In this document: positions 12,664-24,100 of the stretch, in pieces
How the letters are laid out: each line of letters opens with the position of its first letter
Position numbering within the stretch: position 1 is the stretch's first letter
Assembly (NCBI GenBank): GCA_029207755.1
Contig: JARCOQ010000003.1
Span: 95,062,646 to 95,126,645 of the forward strand
Length of the DNA stretch: 64,000 nucleotides
DNA from: Chamaea fasciata
Taxonomy: Eukaryota > Chordata > Aves > Passeriformes > Sylviidae
Direction of reading: 5' to 3'
The notes under the pieces: generated by a model
What the model was told of the DNA's origin: nothing
The model's database searches: none
Seen by the model: the letters and a program-made list of their open reading frames with translations, nothing else
Position numbers and translations under genes: made by a program

Positions 12664-12787
12664 ATCACAGAATTGGGAAATGGTTAAGATTGGATGGGGT
12701 CTTTAGAGGTCAGCCCTCCTGCTTGAACAGAGCTACCTACAGCCAATTCCAAAGGACCATGACTGGATATGTTGCAGTACATTTTTA
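12664..12787 (-). mobile_element. CR1 LINE 3' end, part 1
   Basis: Starts with ATCACAGAAT, the reverse complement of the CR1 ATTCTRTGAT tail, followed by sequence like GGATGGGGTCTTTAGAGGTC, the antisense form of the CR1 terminal 3' UTR. The copy continues at about 13388 after an LTR insertion. Non-autonomous remnant with no coding capacity. Confidence 0.8.
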
Positions 12788-13353
12788 TGTTAAATGGGTT
12801 GTTTTGCTGTCCCCCATATTAATAAGTTAGTGATAAGTTGTACTCCCTCCCTTCCCTGTACTGTTAGTGCTGTCTAGATTGCATTCACCTAAGTGGCTGT
12901 AAATCCGTCCCTAATCCTGCCTTTTTATCCAGACTGTTCCCTATCAATCTTCCAGTTTCCAATGCATTATTAGTTGTTTTGATTGTTCCCCTCCCTCTAT
13001 GCTTCTTTATTGGTTTCAGCATTGTGATCCCTGCCCTGTTCCCCTCTCCGTATTGGATCCTTGCCCTGAACTCTGCCCCTCAAGCAGTCCCTCAAAACCC
13101 ATAGTCCTGTCCTGAGAGGAGGGCCTACTGACTTCTGCTTTCGTTTTTCTTTTAGAGACACCTTTTGATTTCACTTTTCTTTTAGAGATTTTAGGTCCTA
13201 GCCTCTGCTCTGTCTTTGAGTTAAGTTGTGTTTTATGCTATGCTTTTATAGTAAACGAATCTCAGAGCTGCAAGCTCGGCCTGTCCTGCGTTCTCTACGC
13301 TGATCCTCCAGTGACTGCCTGGGACACACAGGGCCCTGGGGGAACGTGCCACA
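12788..13353 (+). mobile_element. ERV LTR inserted in CR1
   Basis: Begins TGTTAAATGGGTTG and can be closed at GTGCCACA, giving TG...CA ends and about 566 bp. It resembles a bird ERV LTR family I recall, with a C-rich U3, a TTTTATAGTAAACGAATC polyadenylation-like area near 13243-13262, and a U5-like AGCTGCAAGCTCGGCC block. It separates two parts of one CR1 copy. I could not find a matching target-site duplication: TTTTA precedes it and CCCCC follows. The right end is therefore approximate, or a few tens of bases (13354-13387) are extra or rearranged. Confidence 0.65.
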
Positions 13354-13387
13354 CCCCCATAAGGAGCAGTAATATCGAAGAGTGCCA

Positions 13388-13905
13388 TGATACAGATGGC
13401 TTTTGTATATCTTCCAAGGAGAGAGGCTGCACAACCTCTCTGAGCAACCTATGACAGTGCTAGATCACCCTCACAGTAACAAAGTATTTCCTGATGTTCT
13501 GATGACATCTGTGTTTCAGTTGCGCCCATTACTTGTGGTTGTGTCAGAAGGCACCACTGAAAGCAGGCTGGCTCCATCCTCTCAGCTATTTATATATATT
13601 ACTGAGATCCCCCTGAGCCTTCTCTGTTCCAGGCTGAACAGTCCCAGCTCTCCCACCCTTTCCCCACAGGACACATGATCATATCCTTTCATCATCTTTG
13701 CAGCCCTTCAATGGATTCTCTCCAGTATGTTTCTCTGTTGCACTGGGCAGCCTGTAACTGCAGGCAGCACTCCAGGGGAGGCCTCACCAGTGCTGAATAA
13801 AGGAGAAGGATCACTTCTTGTGTTCTGGTTGCAATGTGTTGTCTAAGGCAGCCCAGACACCCTAAGCTTTCCTTGTGGCAAGGACACACTCCACCACCAC
13901 TCATG
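13388..13905 (-). mobile_element. CR1 LINE 3' UTR, part 2
   Basis: The antisense CR1 signature is clear: blocks like GGCTGCACAACCTCTCTGAG, CACCCTCACAGTAACAAAG, and CTTCTCTGTTCCAGGCTGAAC, then a GCAGCACTCCAGGGGAGGCCTCACC block. It continues the element that starts at 12664. Frames on either strand here (13403-13678 plus, 13692-13904 minus) belong to the repeat. Confidence 0.85.
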
Positions 13906-16652
13906 ACTCTGGAATTTAGATAATCTTTTTTTCTTTCCCCACACAGTAAAACAGGTCTTTGTTTTTAAATAATATTTTAGGCTAGTGTAACAGATTTCAG
14001 TATAGCAGCTTTAAATCACATTGGACTGCTTAAGCAGTTAAAAATTATATATGGTATGACTTCTGAATAAACAAATGCTAAGGAGAGAAAGGGAGAAAGG
14101 AACTACTTTAAAGTCAGAAAGATCTGTAACATCATGTGACCTAATTTGTGACATGGTCTAATCTTATAAATTGACTGAATGAAAAGAAATTGAGCATATA
14201 GTGCTCTCGTCATGTTCAGCCTTCAGGCTGTCTTCTAGTATATATTTTTTCATTAGATTAGGGATTTCAACTCACTCAGAAACAGCACTAGAGGAAATTC
14301 ATTTTCATTAATAGATTTTGTGGCAAAGCTGTGCAAACTTTCCTATGTCAGATTTCAATTTCTTTTTCCTTTCTCACTTTTCAGCAACCCAAAATCCTCC
14401 ATTAAAATAAGCATCTATTTCCTCTCAGTGCAATGAATATTGACCAGTTGCATTCACAATGGCCCCATATGATTCCCCCATTGGAGAAAAAATGGTGCTC
14501 TCCAGCTGAAAACATTGTTTTGGTTTTTGACCTTTACATAATATTGTCTCTTGCCAGTTTATTAACTCCACCTGTACTGCTAAATTTAAGGGTGTTTCTA
14601 TAGGGCAGAGCATCAAACCAGGGCATGGTGTCAGATCAAACAAAGCAACTGAAGACTAAGACAAACAGCACCAATAGAGTATGTACTTCCCTTTGATCCT
14701 AATAACAATACTAACATTTATAGCAACACTAGATACGAGAGTGATAAGCTTTGCATGTCAGGTTCTAAATTAAGGCACATGCACAACTAATGGCTTTTGT
14801 ATTTTCAAAGTAAAGATGGCTCCACCTATTCTGCCAGTCATGGGCAGTAGTTGGTTGCTACACAGGTCTATACATGTTGAAGTAATACCCTAAAATCAAT
14901 CCTATCCAGCCCCAAAGATTCAGGTTTTTTGAAATGATCAGGAATTGATCAGTTACAACTTACGCTTTTACCTTTAGGGCCTCTCACATTATCCTGCTCT
15001 TGTAACTCCATGGCCACCCTGTCCTTTCCCTTTTGTAGGCTCTAGTTTTCCTTACACAGCCTTGAAGAGGTGAATTGCTGCAGAATAACTAATCTTTGAT
15101 AAGCCTATTGTTGCTCAAGGATCAGTGAATAGTTCACCTAATAGGCACAGTGGACTGTTAGGAGATGCAGATACCCACAACACTTGGGTAAGCATCATGA
15201 GCTATGGGAATATGACTGTTATTTTACTAAAACTGCTTTCCAATGGACACATGGTTTCATGCTGTGGTTTGAAGTCAAGGTTCAGGTCAAAATGAGAAGC
15301 TGCATGCCAGTGGCTGAGCATAACTAACCTGAAAAACAAGTTACCCAAAGATTCATTACTAGCAGATCTCCATGCTGGCTTTGAATACAGACAAAGCTAG
15401 TGCAGGCCCATCTACTATAGAAACAATGCCATCAAAACTTACAGTTTTCTTCTTAAGCAACCTGGTGTCAGCAACAATTCTCTAAATAATTTGCCCATAT
15501 TGCAGGTTCTTTAGATACACTAATAATCAATATCTCATCAGCAGGTATCTTTAGTTGTCTCATAGTAAGTGCACTTGAATTGTTCAATATTGCTCTACCA
15601 ATTGTTCTTCATGAGTCCATTGTACCTAAAGTTTTGACTTAAAAATTTTAGTTGAATTTCTTTTGCATATATGAAAATGTAACTTTCACTGTGTATCTAT
15701 TTTCCTCACAATGTTAATGGTGAAATATTCAATAAGGTGCATTTTCTCACTATTTCTTGGGCATTCATTATTGGGCTTGATGTTTACTTTAATATTCAAT
15801 ACACTCGAATATTCTGGGTCTTATTTGTTAGTCACTCGATAAAAGAATTAGGATCATTATGCAAGGTGTTTAGCCCCTACAAAAGGTTTACTTCCGTGTG
15901 TACACTTCAATAAGGTGTGACAATGTGTCAATAACATGACATACATAAGAAGACAAAGCACTTAACATCATAATGGGGACAGTTCTTTAGCCTTCATCCA
16001 TATGGTCCACAATCCAAAAAGTCTTAAATTGATCTTTTGGTGATTAAGCAGGGAATAATACTGTACAACAGTTGTCAGACTACAGTTCCAGGGTTGTCCT
16101 TTTGTGTTATTGCACAAAATAAAAGTCCATTAGGTGATATGCGGTGATCCTGACCAGAAAACCATTGCATAAGCCTGATCCTCACAGAGTAAGTCTCTAG
16201 CACCTTCACCTTGTGTTGAGCTGCGCAAATCCTATGGTTACATGACATCTTAGGCTCTCTCCTTGTACCAGATGAACCTGGGGGCAGCTCCCACTTGGTA
16301 CCAGCAATTATGCCACCTCCATAGTCTTACCTTTATCTAAAAGTGCAGCAGTAAGTTCTCCTGTTAACATCTCTCATGAATAGTTATTTCTTTTCTAACA
16401 AAATTATATAATACCTCAAATAACCAAAAGGGAGGAATCTGTCCCCATGGACAGGGTCTGCAGTGTGACATGGGAAAGTCCACATGGGGTCTGACTGATG
16501 CTGCACAAATACAGATGCCCAGCATCTAAAGTGGAATAAGACTGACTTTTTGTATTCCTTTTCTTATTCTGTCTCAGTATAGCTTATAAACTTATTAGCC
16601 TTTGGTTTTGGGCTTCTGTTACTGAGAATCATTAGGAGCCATGCACCAGCAT

Positions 16653-16690
16653 GCTCTCTTGCTCTCTCTCTTGCTCTCTCCCTCCCTCAC
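16653..16690. repeat. CT-rich low-complexity tract
   Basis: Repeated CTCTCTTGCTCTCT units running into CCCTCCCTCAC; polypyrimidine on the plus strand. Confidence 0.85.
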
Positions 16691-18080
16691 GCAATCCCCC
16701 CTCACTTCCACCCCAGTACAGAACAGTGACATGATGTCTAATCAGTGCAAATCACGTAGGCACTAAAATTAGTAGGCAACATTTGTTTGTTTCATCAAGT
16801 TCTTTTATAAAGGCCGAACAAATACTATATTGAAGTGCCATGATATTTTTCAAGAACTCAGAATGAAGGAATTTTGAGTACCTTTCCTTCTTCTCTCTGC
16901 TCCTGAAAAGCAATTCCAAGATGCAGATTTCTTAGCATTATGCGTAGCTAATTTAGGTACATAATGCAACCACCTATCTAAAGGTTAGTGAAAGAATATA
17001 TTTACAACCCACCATCCAGGCTCTGCAAAGTTCCATATATAGTACTTCTTAGTTTAACATAGAAAGTTTATTCCATGGCATAATTAGACTGCTGATGTTA
17101 CTCAGTTTGAAGTAGCACTTAAATAATTGTGATGACATCTGCTAAGTGCATCTTGAGAGAGTCCTTCATAATTAATTACTCAATTTCATGAATCATGCAT
17201 CCACCCAAAGTATACCTGTTATCAGCAAGATGGTGGTAATGGAAATTTGATATAACTTTTGTAGTGCATTGCAGGGTTGAGATTTTAGTGGACATCTTTG
17301 GTTGACATTATATGTGAGTTATTTCATTTATATAACCTGACAGGCTTGATTCCTGGGCTGTATCTATAACTGCTAAATCATTGAATGTTCAGACACTGGC
17401 AATAGGCTCAAGTTCACACAGATGCACAGGCTGCAAAGCTGTAGTTCTTTTTCTGAGCAAAGGCTGACTTCTGGGTTAAATTACTACTGACTACATGTGA
17501 CAAAGGACAAGATCTACGATAGACTGCCTGTGTGCTTCTAACATGGTTTCAAATATCATATTATTTTCATAGTACAATATGCATATATACTTTGCCTATT
17601 TATGTTTGGTTTCATATTTTTAAGAAGAATTTCTGCTAATCCATGGATGTATAAAACTTATTTTATAATGAATATAATGTTTGTTTAATCATGCTATAAG
17701 GATTTTTTTTCAGATAGAGGGATGTTTTGCCAAAATTTACTAGGAGTATGCTATAACTAAGCAATAGTATTTTATATACAAGGTTATCATGTATAAACAA
17801 GGTCCTTAGATATATGTATCTTCAAAAAGCATTATTATAAGTCTCCATCTAAAGGGTAGCAATAGGAGAAATGTTTGTTGGGGCTGGCTGACTCACTAAT
17901 AGCTCTTTGGTGAGGGGACACGGCTCTTTTTCTCTGTTAAGAGGTATGTAGGTCTCCCATATTTCTTTCTTATCCTCCTTTCTAAACGTAGCCTTCCAAA
18001 GCACCCTACTTTTTACTTTTTGTCATGTTGGATGCAAGTGGGCTAACCAGAAAAAGTACTTTTTGGGGGTTTCTACCCCA

Positions 18081-18120
18081 GAATACTTGCTATTGAGAAG
18101 GAATACTTGTTATTGAGAAG
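18081..18120. repeat. 20-bp tandem duplication
   Basis: GAATACTTGCTATTGAGAAG is followed at once by the same 20 bases with one change (C to T at unit position 10). A third partial start (GAATCTG) follows. Confidence 0.9.
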
Positions 18121-18299
18121 GAATCTGAAAGAATATTTTGCTTACTTCATTTATAGGCAGAGTGACTTCTGAACTGCAAATTTCATGGTACCTCTGGCCA
18201 ACAAAGACCAAGGAGCTAAATTACAAATATAAAATAAAAAACTTTAAAGCAGTTGCAGTTATTGCAATGCGACTATAAATATCTGTGCAATCAGTGTAT

Positions 18300-18610
18300 C
18301 TTACTTTGGTCCTCCTCTATCTAATGGGAGAATATAGAGCAAAACAGGCAGGTATTTCTTTGAAGTTTGTAGCCATGTGACAGGTGGCAGTGGACCCAAG
18401 CTGCAACAAGGGAAATTTTGACTAGACCTCTTTCCACCCCCAGTGTGGTTAACCATTTTCACAAATGGTCCAGACGTCTCATTGGATCTCAAACTTTGGG
18501 GACAACCAAAGCTCATCAGGATGAAGCCCTAACCAACCTGCTCTAACTGACCCCTCTTCAAGCAGGAGGTTTTATTAGACAATATCCAAAGGTCACTTAC
18601 AAACTAAATT
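18300..18610 (+). mobile_element. Probable CR1 3' UTR remnant
   Basis: The stretch AACCTGCTCTAACTGACCCC then CTTCAAGCAGGAGG and TTAGACAATATCCAAAGGTC reads like the sense 3' end of a diverged CR1 copy. The upstream 200 bases (18300-18500) are less certain. The minus-strand frame 18301-18516 lies in it and is not a gene. Confidence 0.5.
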
Positions 18611-19985
18611 ATAATGATTTTTTTAGCTACTCCGTGCCCTTTTTCTTCATCGTGGATAAGTTTGGGCTGTGATTCAGTCAGCTTTCCAAAAAGCTACATA
18701 GTTTGACAAATCAATTTTAATTTAAATTATTACCCTAGAAAACACATGAACGTTATGACAAGTCTTAAAATGTGTTGCTTTGTAAGGGCCTTGCCGTGGT
18801 ACTCAATGTGGTAAAGTTTTCAGCAGTTTGAAAGTATAGTAGAAGTTATTTCTATTATTGTAGTTAACATGTCTTAAAGACTTCATTATAAATGCTTTTT
18901 TACTATATAACAATTAATCGTGTTTGTATAGATCTAGTACAGATTCTCTGCTCCTGAAATTCTATTTTAAATGAAATCCACTGATCTGGAAATGTCTCTC
19001 ATTTTGGGGCTATGTTGCAGAACACAGAAGATTGAATGCCATACTTAGACAAGTTATAACTGAACTATCCAGAAATTTAACTTGGTTGCATGAAAAGGAA
19101 TAGTAGTCAGATTTTGCATTCCCCCTTCCTATAATACAATTTACGTTCATTCTCCTACTATCTTGCAAGTATCATCAGTAGCTAATACAAGCTTATCAGC
19201 AAATCATCAGCAACTAAATCCATACGCATATTTTTAGGGTGTACATGAATGCAAGTTTCAAGGCGAATAACATTCTAGTTCGCTGGGGAGATTTCACTGT
19301 CAACTGCTGTGCAAATTAAAGTCACTGAAATATTTGTGTTTCAGGCCCTTGTGTAAATGTATTCAGTGCTTCAAATATTTATATTTCCTTTTTTTTTATT
19401 CATTAATTAAGGCTGCTTTTTGTATGATTTGTAAAGTATTTCTGATGCTCTCCAGATTCACAAATCCTGGCGCAGCTGATAAGTGCAGGAAGATCTGCTC
19501 TGGGACACAGTACCACTTTGGACTGAATGCAATATAATTGAAACTTCAGTAGTAATAATAATACCTTGACCAATTACACTGACGTATATAACTGTGCCAA
19601 TGTTACAAATTCACAGGACCAATGTGGGTAAATAACATCTGTTTCAAATCAAAGCAGATAAAAAACAGAAGATAAACCACAACAGTTTAAAATATGATAG
19701 CTATTGAGAGTTAAGTATGAATTGTTTTGGTTAGTGATCAAAGGTAATCTCAAGTAGAAAGCTTGTCTTCTGCAGTATGGAGTAAAACTTTTGAAAGCAA
19801 GTACAAGTGTTATCTTTGGCAGTGGCCAGTAATGACAGCTGGACTCCAATTCCCTTTAAGCAAAGTGGCTATATGAAGATGTAAGTACTCCACGGCACCT
19901 CACCTTCCAGGTGAATGGGCTTGGAAAGTACATATCCTTCTCATTTCTCCCTGCTAGAACTCTTGTGTAATGTAGCAGGAGCTAG
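18611..19985. other. AT-rich non-coding stretch
   Basis: Nothing recognised. The minus-strand open frame 19649-19849 has an acceptable AG on its right side but no matching donor, so it was not called. Confidence 0.55.
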
Positions 19986-21110
19986 ATCACAGAATAGTTA
20001 GAAGGGACCTCTGGTGATTATCCAGTCAAAGCCCAAGACAGGGCAGGGTCACCTGGAGAAAGGGACATAGAAATGCATCCAGGTGTGTTTTGAATATCTC
20101 TGGAGAGGAACATCCATGACCTCCCTGGGCAGCTGTTCCAGTGCTCTTATACCCTCAGTGTAAAAAATTCTTCCTTATGTTGACATGGAAAATTTTGAGT
20201 TTTAGTTTAAAGCCATTGTTCCTCATCCTCTTGCTGGGAACGACTGAAAGTAGCCTGGCACCTGCCTTTGAGATATTTACAGGCATTAATGAGATCCTTT
20301 CTCAGTCTTCTCTTCTCCAGACTAAACAGACCCATGTTCTGCAGCCTCTCCTCATAAGAAAGATGCACCAGACCCTTTCAGATGCATCAGCCCCAGTTCC
20401 ATATCATCAGCAGACCTGCTGAGGGTGCATTCTACCTCTTCATCCAAGTTGCTGATAAATAAGCTGAATAAAGATAGACCCCAATACTGATCCCTGGAGA
20501 ATGCCACTGACTACAGGCTTGCAGCTGGATTTGCTCCACTGATCACGATCTTCTGAGTTCGGCCATTCAGCCAGTTTTTGTTCTAGCTCATTGTCCATTC
20601 ATCTAACCCACACTTCCTTACCTATCTATGAAGATGTTATGGGAGACAGAGTTAAAACCTTGCTGAAGTCAAGGTAGACTACATCCACTGGTCTCCCCTT
20701 GTCAACCCATCCTGCCATGCCATCACAGAAGGCTTTCAAATTGTTCAAACATGATTTCCCCTTGGTGAATTCATGCTGGCTACTCTTCATGACATTCTGT
20801 TCTTCTACATGCTTGATGATGATCTCCAGAAGGATCTGTTCCATCACCTTTTCAAGAGTGGAGGTTAGGCTGACTGCACTGGAGTTTACCAGATCCTCAT
20901 TCTTGGCCTTTTTGAAGATGGGGGTGACATTGGTCTTTCTCCAGTCACCAAGCACCTCTGCTGTTACACTTTTTCAAAGATGATGGAGCTTAGCAAAAAC
21001 ATTTACCTCAGCACCCGCTGGTGCATCCCATCAGGACTCATGGATTTATGGGTGTTAAGTCTGTCTAGCCAATCTCTAATCCAACCCTCTACAAAAAAGG
21101 GAAGCTTCAA
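19986..21110 (-). mobile_element. CR1 LINE, longest copy in window (3' UTR plus part of ORF2)
   Basis: On the plus strand the copy opens with ATCACAGAATAGTTAGAAGG, the antisense CR1 tail. It runs through the 3' UTR blocks (CATGACCTCCCTGGGCAGCTG, CTTCTCTTCTCCAGACTAAAC) into the end of ORF2 and stops near 21110. It is 5'-truncated at about 1.1 kb of a full-length element of several kb, as is usual for CR1. Stops and frameshifts break the coding part, so it is inactive. Confidence 0.92.
20626..20955 (-). pseudogene. CR1 ORF2 reverse-transcriptase remnant
   Basis: A 109-codon open stretch on the minus strand with CR1 reverse-transcriptase hallmarks: WRKTNVTPIFKKAKNED near the start, a middle section with SLTSTLEKVMEQILLE, HEFTKGKSCLNNL, and VDVVYLDFSKV near the end. 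The last is the catalytic-motif-A region (aspartate after VVY-L). It covers only a small part of the polymerase. The frame is lost after SKV, where a functional copy would read AFDT. Confidence 0.9.
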
Positions 21111-24100
21111 CAATCAATACTATACAAAAGAAAATTCTTTAATTTCTAAAATCTGAAACTACTTCTATGATGAAAATGTTAGCAAGAGTGGTCAGTGCTA
21201 CGGAGCAGGCTCAATAGGTGGAAAGACCACCAGTAATATACGGAAAGACCATCATTAAAACAGATTTCTGCACCCAGAAAAAGGCACGAAGTCTGGGATG
21301 CAATGAAAATGCAGAAAAGGTAAAAGATTAAGACAATACTCTTTTTTCTTTTTCTTTTTTTTTTTTTTTTTTTTTTTTTTGTAAAGCAAGCATGTGGCAG
21401 TTAAAGAAAAGGTCATGGAGTAAATTTAAAATGTTCAAAAGGCATTAGGTTTCCCTGCTTGTTTCTTTTTTTCAATTAGTGCATGACTAAATTGCAGAAC
21501 TTTTTCACAGGATCTCACCCAAAAGTATATATGCTGTTTAAGGCGATGGGACACTCATAGAAGATGGGATTCAATTATGTTTCTTAAGGATAATGGGCCA
21601 GAGTAACCTTTGGATTGCTAATTCACTAAAACACAACTTGTTCAAAGACAGTAAGTTTTTTTGAGTTCTAGATATCGCATCGTTCTTATACTCTTTCCCT
21701 AAATATCTCCTGCTGACCAGATCTGAGGTAGTATAAAAAATATTTTGTATGGATATTTGACCTACATGTACAGATCAAAGGCTTTAGATAGAGAATACAG
21801 CTGGAGAATGTAGCCAGGGAAAGCCTGAACCACAGGAATTTTACTTCAGTCCTGCAGATGCATACCCTAAATTTGTAGCCCCTGGATCCAATAAAAACAG
21901 CTTTTCCCCTCAAGTTTTGTTATAATAAAAATACATATTTCCACAGACAGTGGAACTAATGGTATTTGATTTCCTTTAGAGTTGTACCTCCTGGTAAACT
22001 TTGAACTTAGAAAAATATTGACCATCATTGTGTGGCATTATAACACATCAGATCATTGATATCTAACTGTTCTTCAATTATGGCAGTAGTAGTTCTTTTC
22101 TTCATTCCATTGTTAATTTGTTCTTTTTCATTGTTATTATGCTGTGTCAATCCTTTTAACATTCTCTGCCCTTGCTTACTGTAATAATCTGTAGCAACTG
22201 CTCAGTGACACATATCTAGCATTTTTTCTTTCTTTTGACTACTCACAACCTGGATAGCTAAGAAATTTCAAACATTCTGAAACAATTCTACCCAAATAAA
22301 AAAGAGATTGTGATCTGATCACTCTTAAGACAAAATAATTCAATATTAAATTACAGCCATTTAAAAAAGTTTTGTATGTTCAATTTGATTGAATTGAATT
22401 ATTATTTTAAATGATTCTCAACATTTAGTAATTATTCAGTTTTGTCTAAATCAATCTAATATACATAAGCAATACTCGCAGTGAGTCTGTCACCATTTGT
22501 TTTCAGAGTTAGCACACCATTGAGATAAATATATGAGTACCTTAAATTTCAGATATATGTTTGCTCTCATCAAAGACTCAGAAGTGTTTAATTCTATTTT
22601 TTGAAAAGCTGAACAACATCTAGGAAAAGGAAAGAAACAATAATTAGTTCTATTTTCATGTGCTCCCAGACAGATTTGGCTCAGAGATTTTGGTTCTGCA
22701 GGGATGTGATTTCTGAAGTTTTTCCTGCCTGAACTAAGATGATTCTATCAATTTATGCAAATTTATATTTTATAAATGTAATTTATTTTACTCTTTTATT
22801 GAAACCCAAAGACGTAAGATTGCCAGACCATTAAATGTCTTGCTGAAATAACTGCTTTTGGTAGAAAATTCTGTTTATTCTGGCAGTCGTATTAGTGAAT
22901 AAATGATCAGCTGGTTTTTTATATTCTTGACATGGACATATACATTTGCATAGGTACACTAACAAGGTCAGCAGGTACTAAATGTATAAAAGACAAGAAA
23001 ATATTGTGAACAAAATCCTCTTTCAGTGATAATCTCCTTCAGTGCTAAGTACATGACCTTTAATAGCCAATTTTCCTCTGTTATACTATGTCTTTGCTTA
23101 TTTTATTTGATTCTTCATGGTCTCCTGCTGGTCCAAATGAGATCTTCCGAGATACTGGAATCACTACAATACTGCATTTTAGGTACTTCCTGTAGTAAAG
23201 TGGAGTCATGAAAACAACAGTAGAAAATTATCTTATTTTAGCCAGGGTCCATGTAGCTCCGTGTGAAAAAGAGCTAAGATCTCAAAGTAAGAACAACAAT
23301 TTTTCTTAGAAGAATTATTTTAGCATCTTTTGAGAGGTTGCAGAGCAGTTGTTATACTACTAATCATTCAATACCCATCAATCCCAGCTAATGAATCAAT
23401 TTGTGAGGGTCAGCTGGCAGCGAGGTGTCCCCTCACTTCTCAGCTGCTCTGTGCTCACTGGAGAAGAAAAAAGAGACACAACTGCCTTCCTGTGTGCTCT
23501 GACCAGCTGTGGTACAACCCTGTGTGGGACTTTAGACAGAACAGTCATAGCCCATGCCACCCCTTTCCAGTGATCCCTGAAGGAAGGAGATTTCAGAGGA
23601 AAAAGGCACAAGCTGCAGCTACCCTTTCCCAGCCAAACTCCTTTCTCCTCCAGCTTGTCATTGATAATACCACCTTTATTCCCTGAATTTCCTCCTTTAA
23701 CTCCAGTGCTACAAAATGAAATAATCATTTTTCAGACAAAATCATAAAAAGTTTGCATCTGAGGCCGTGAGATGAGTAGTGTGAATAGGCCATGAGGTAG
23801 ACAGCAGTTTCACACTCCAGAAATGAGTGAAGACCTCTCCACCCCAGATTATCCCAGCACGGGCTTCCTGCTGCCATCCTGACAGCAGCTGGGCAGGTCA
23901 AGGCAGGGGATTCACTGAGCACTTCAAGGAACCTGAAAGGAAAAGACAAGGTCAAGCCTTCACTTCCCCAGGCCTTTTTGTTCCTTTCCTATTATTGGGC
24001 TTTTGCAGCCCTCCATCATCTTATCTTTGCATTACTCAAGAACACATACAAAGATAAGAAGTAATCTATTAAAAATGTACATAAACCTGGAAAAAATTAT

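Larger units (their letters stand above)
13906..18299. other. Long stretch without a recognised gene
   Basis: No supported gene. It includes one exon-like minus-strand segment (14458-14597, see findings), a CT-rich patch and a 20-bp tandem duplication. The part from about 14.8 to 16.6 kb is somewhat less AT-rich and may hide an old transposon, but I cannot name one. Confidence 0.45.

Noticed and set aside
21355..21380. Poly(T) as the tail of a minus-strand retrocopy
   Set aside because: No gene-like or SINE-like body on its right side and no flanking duplication; a plain homopolymer is simpler.
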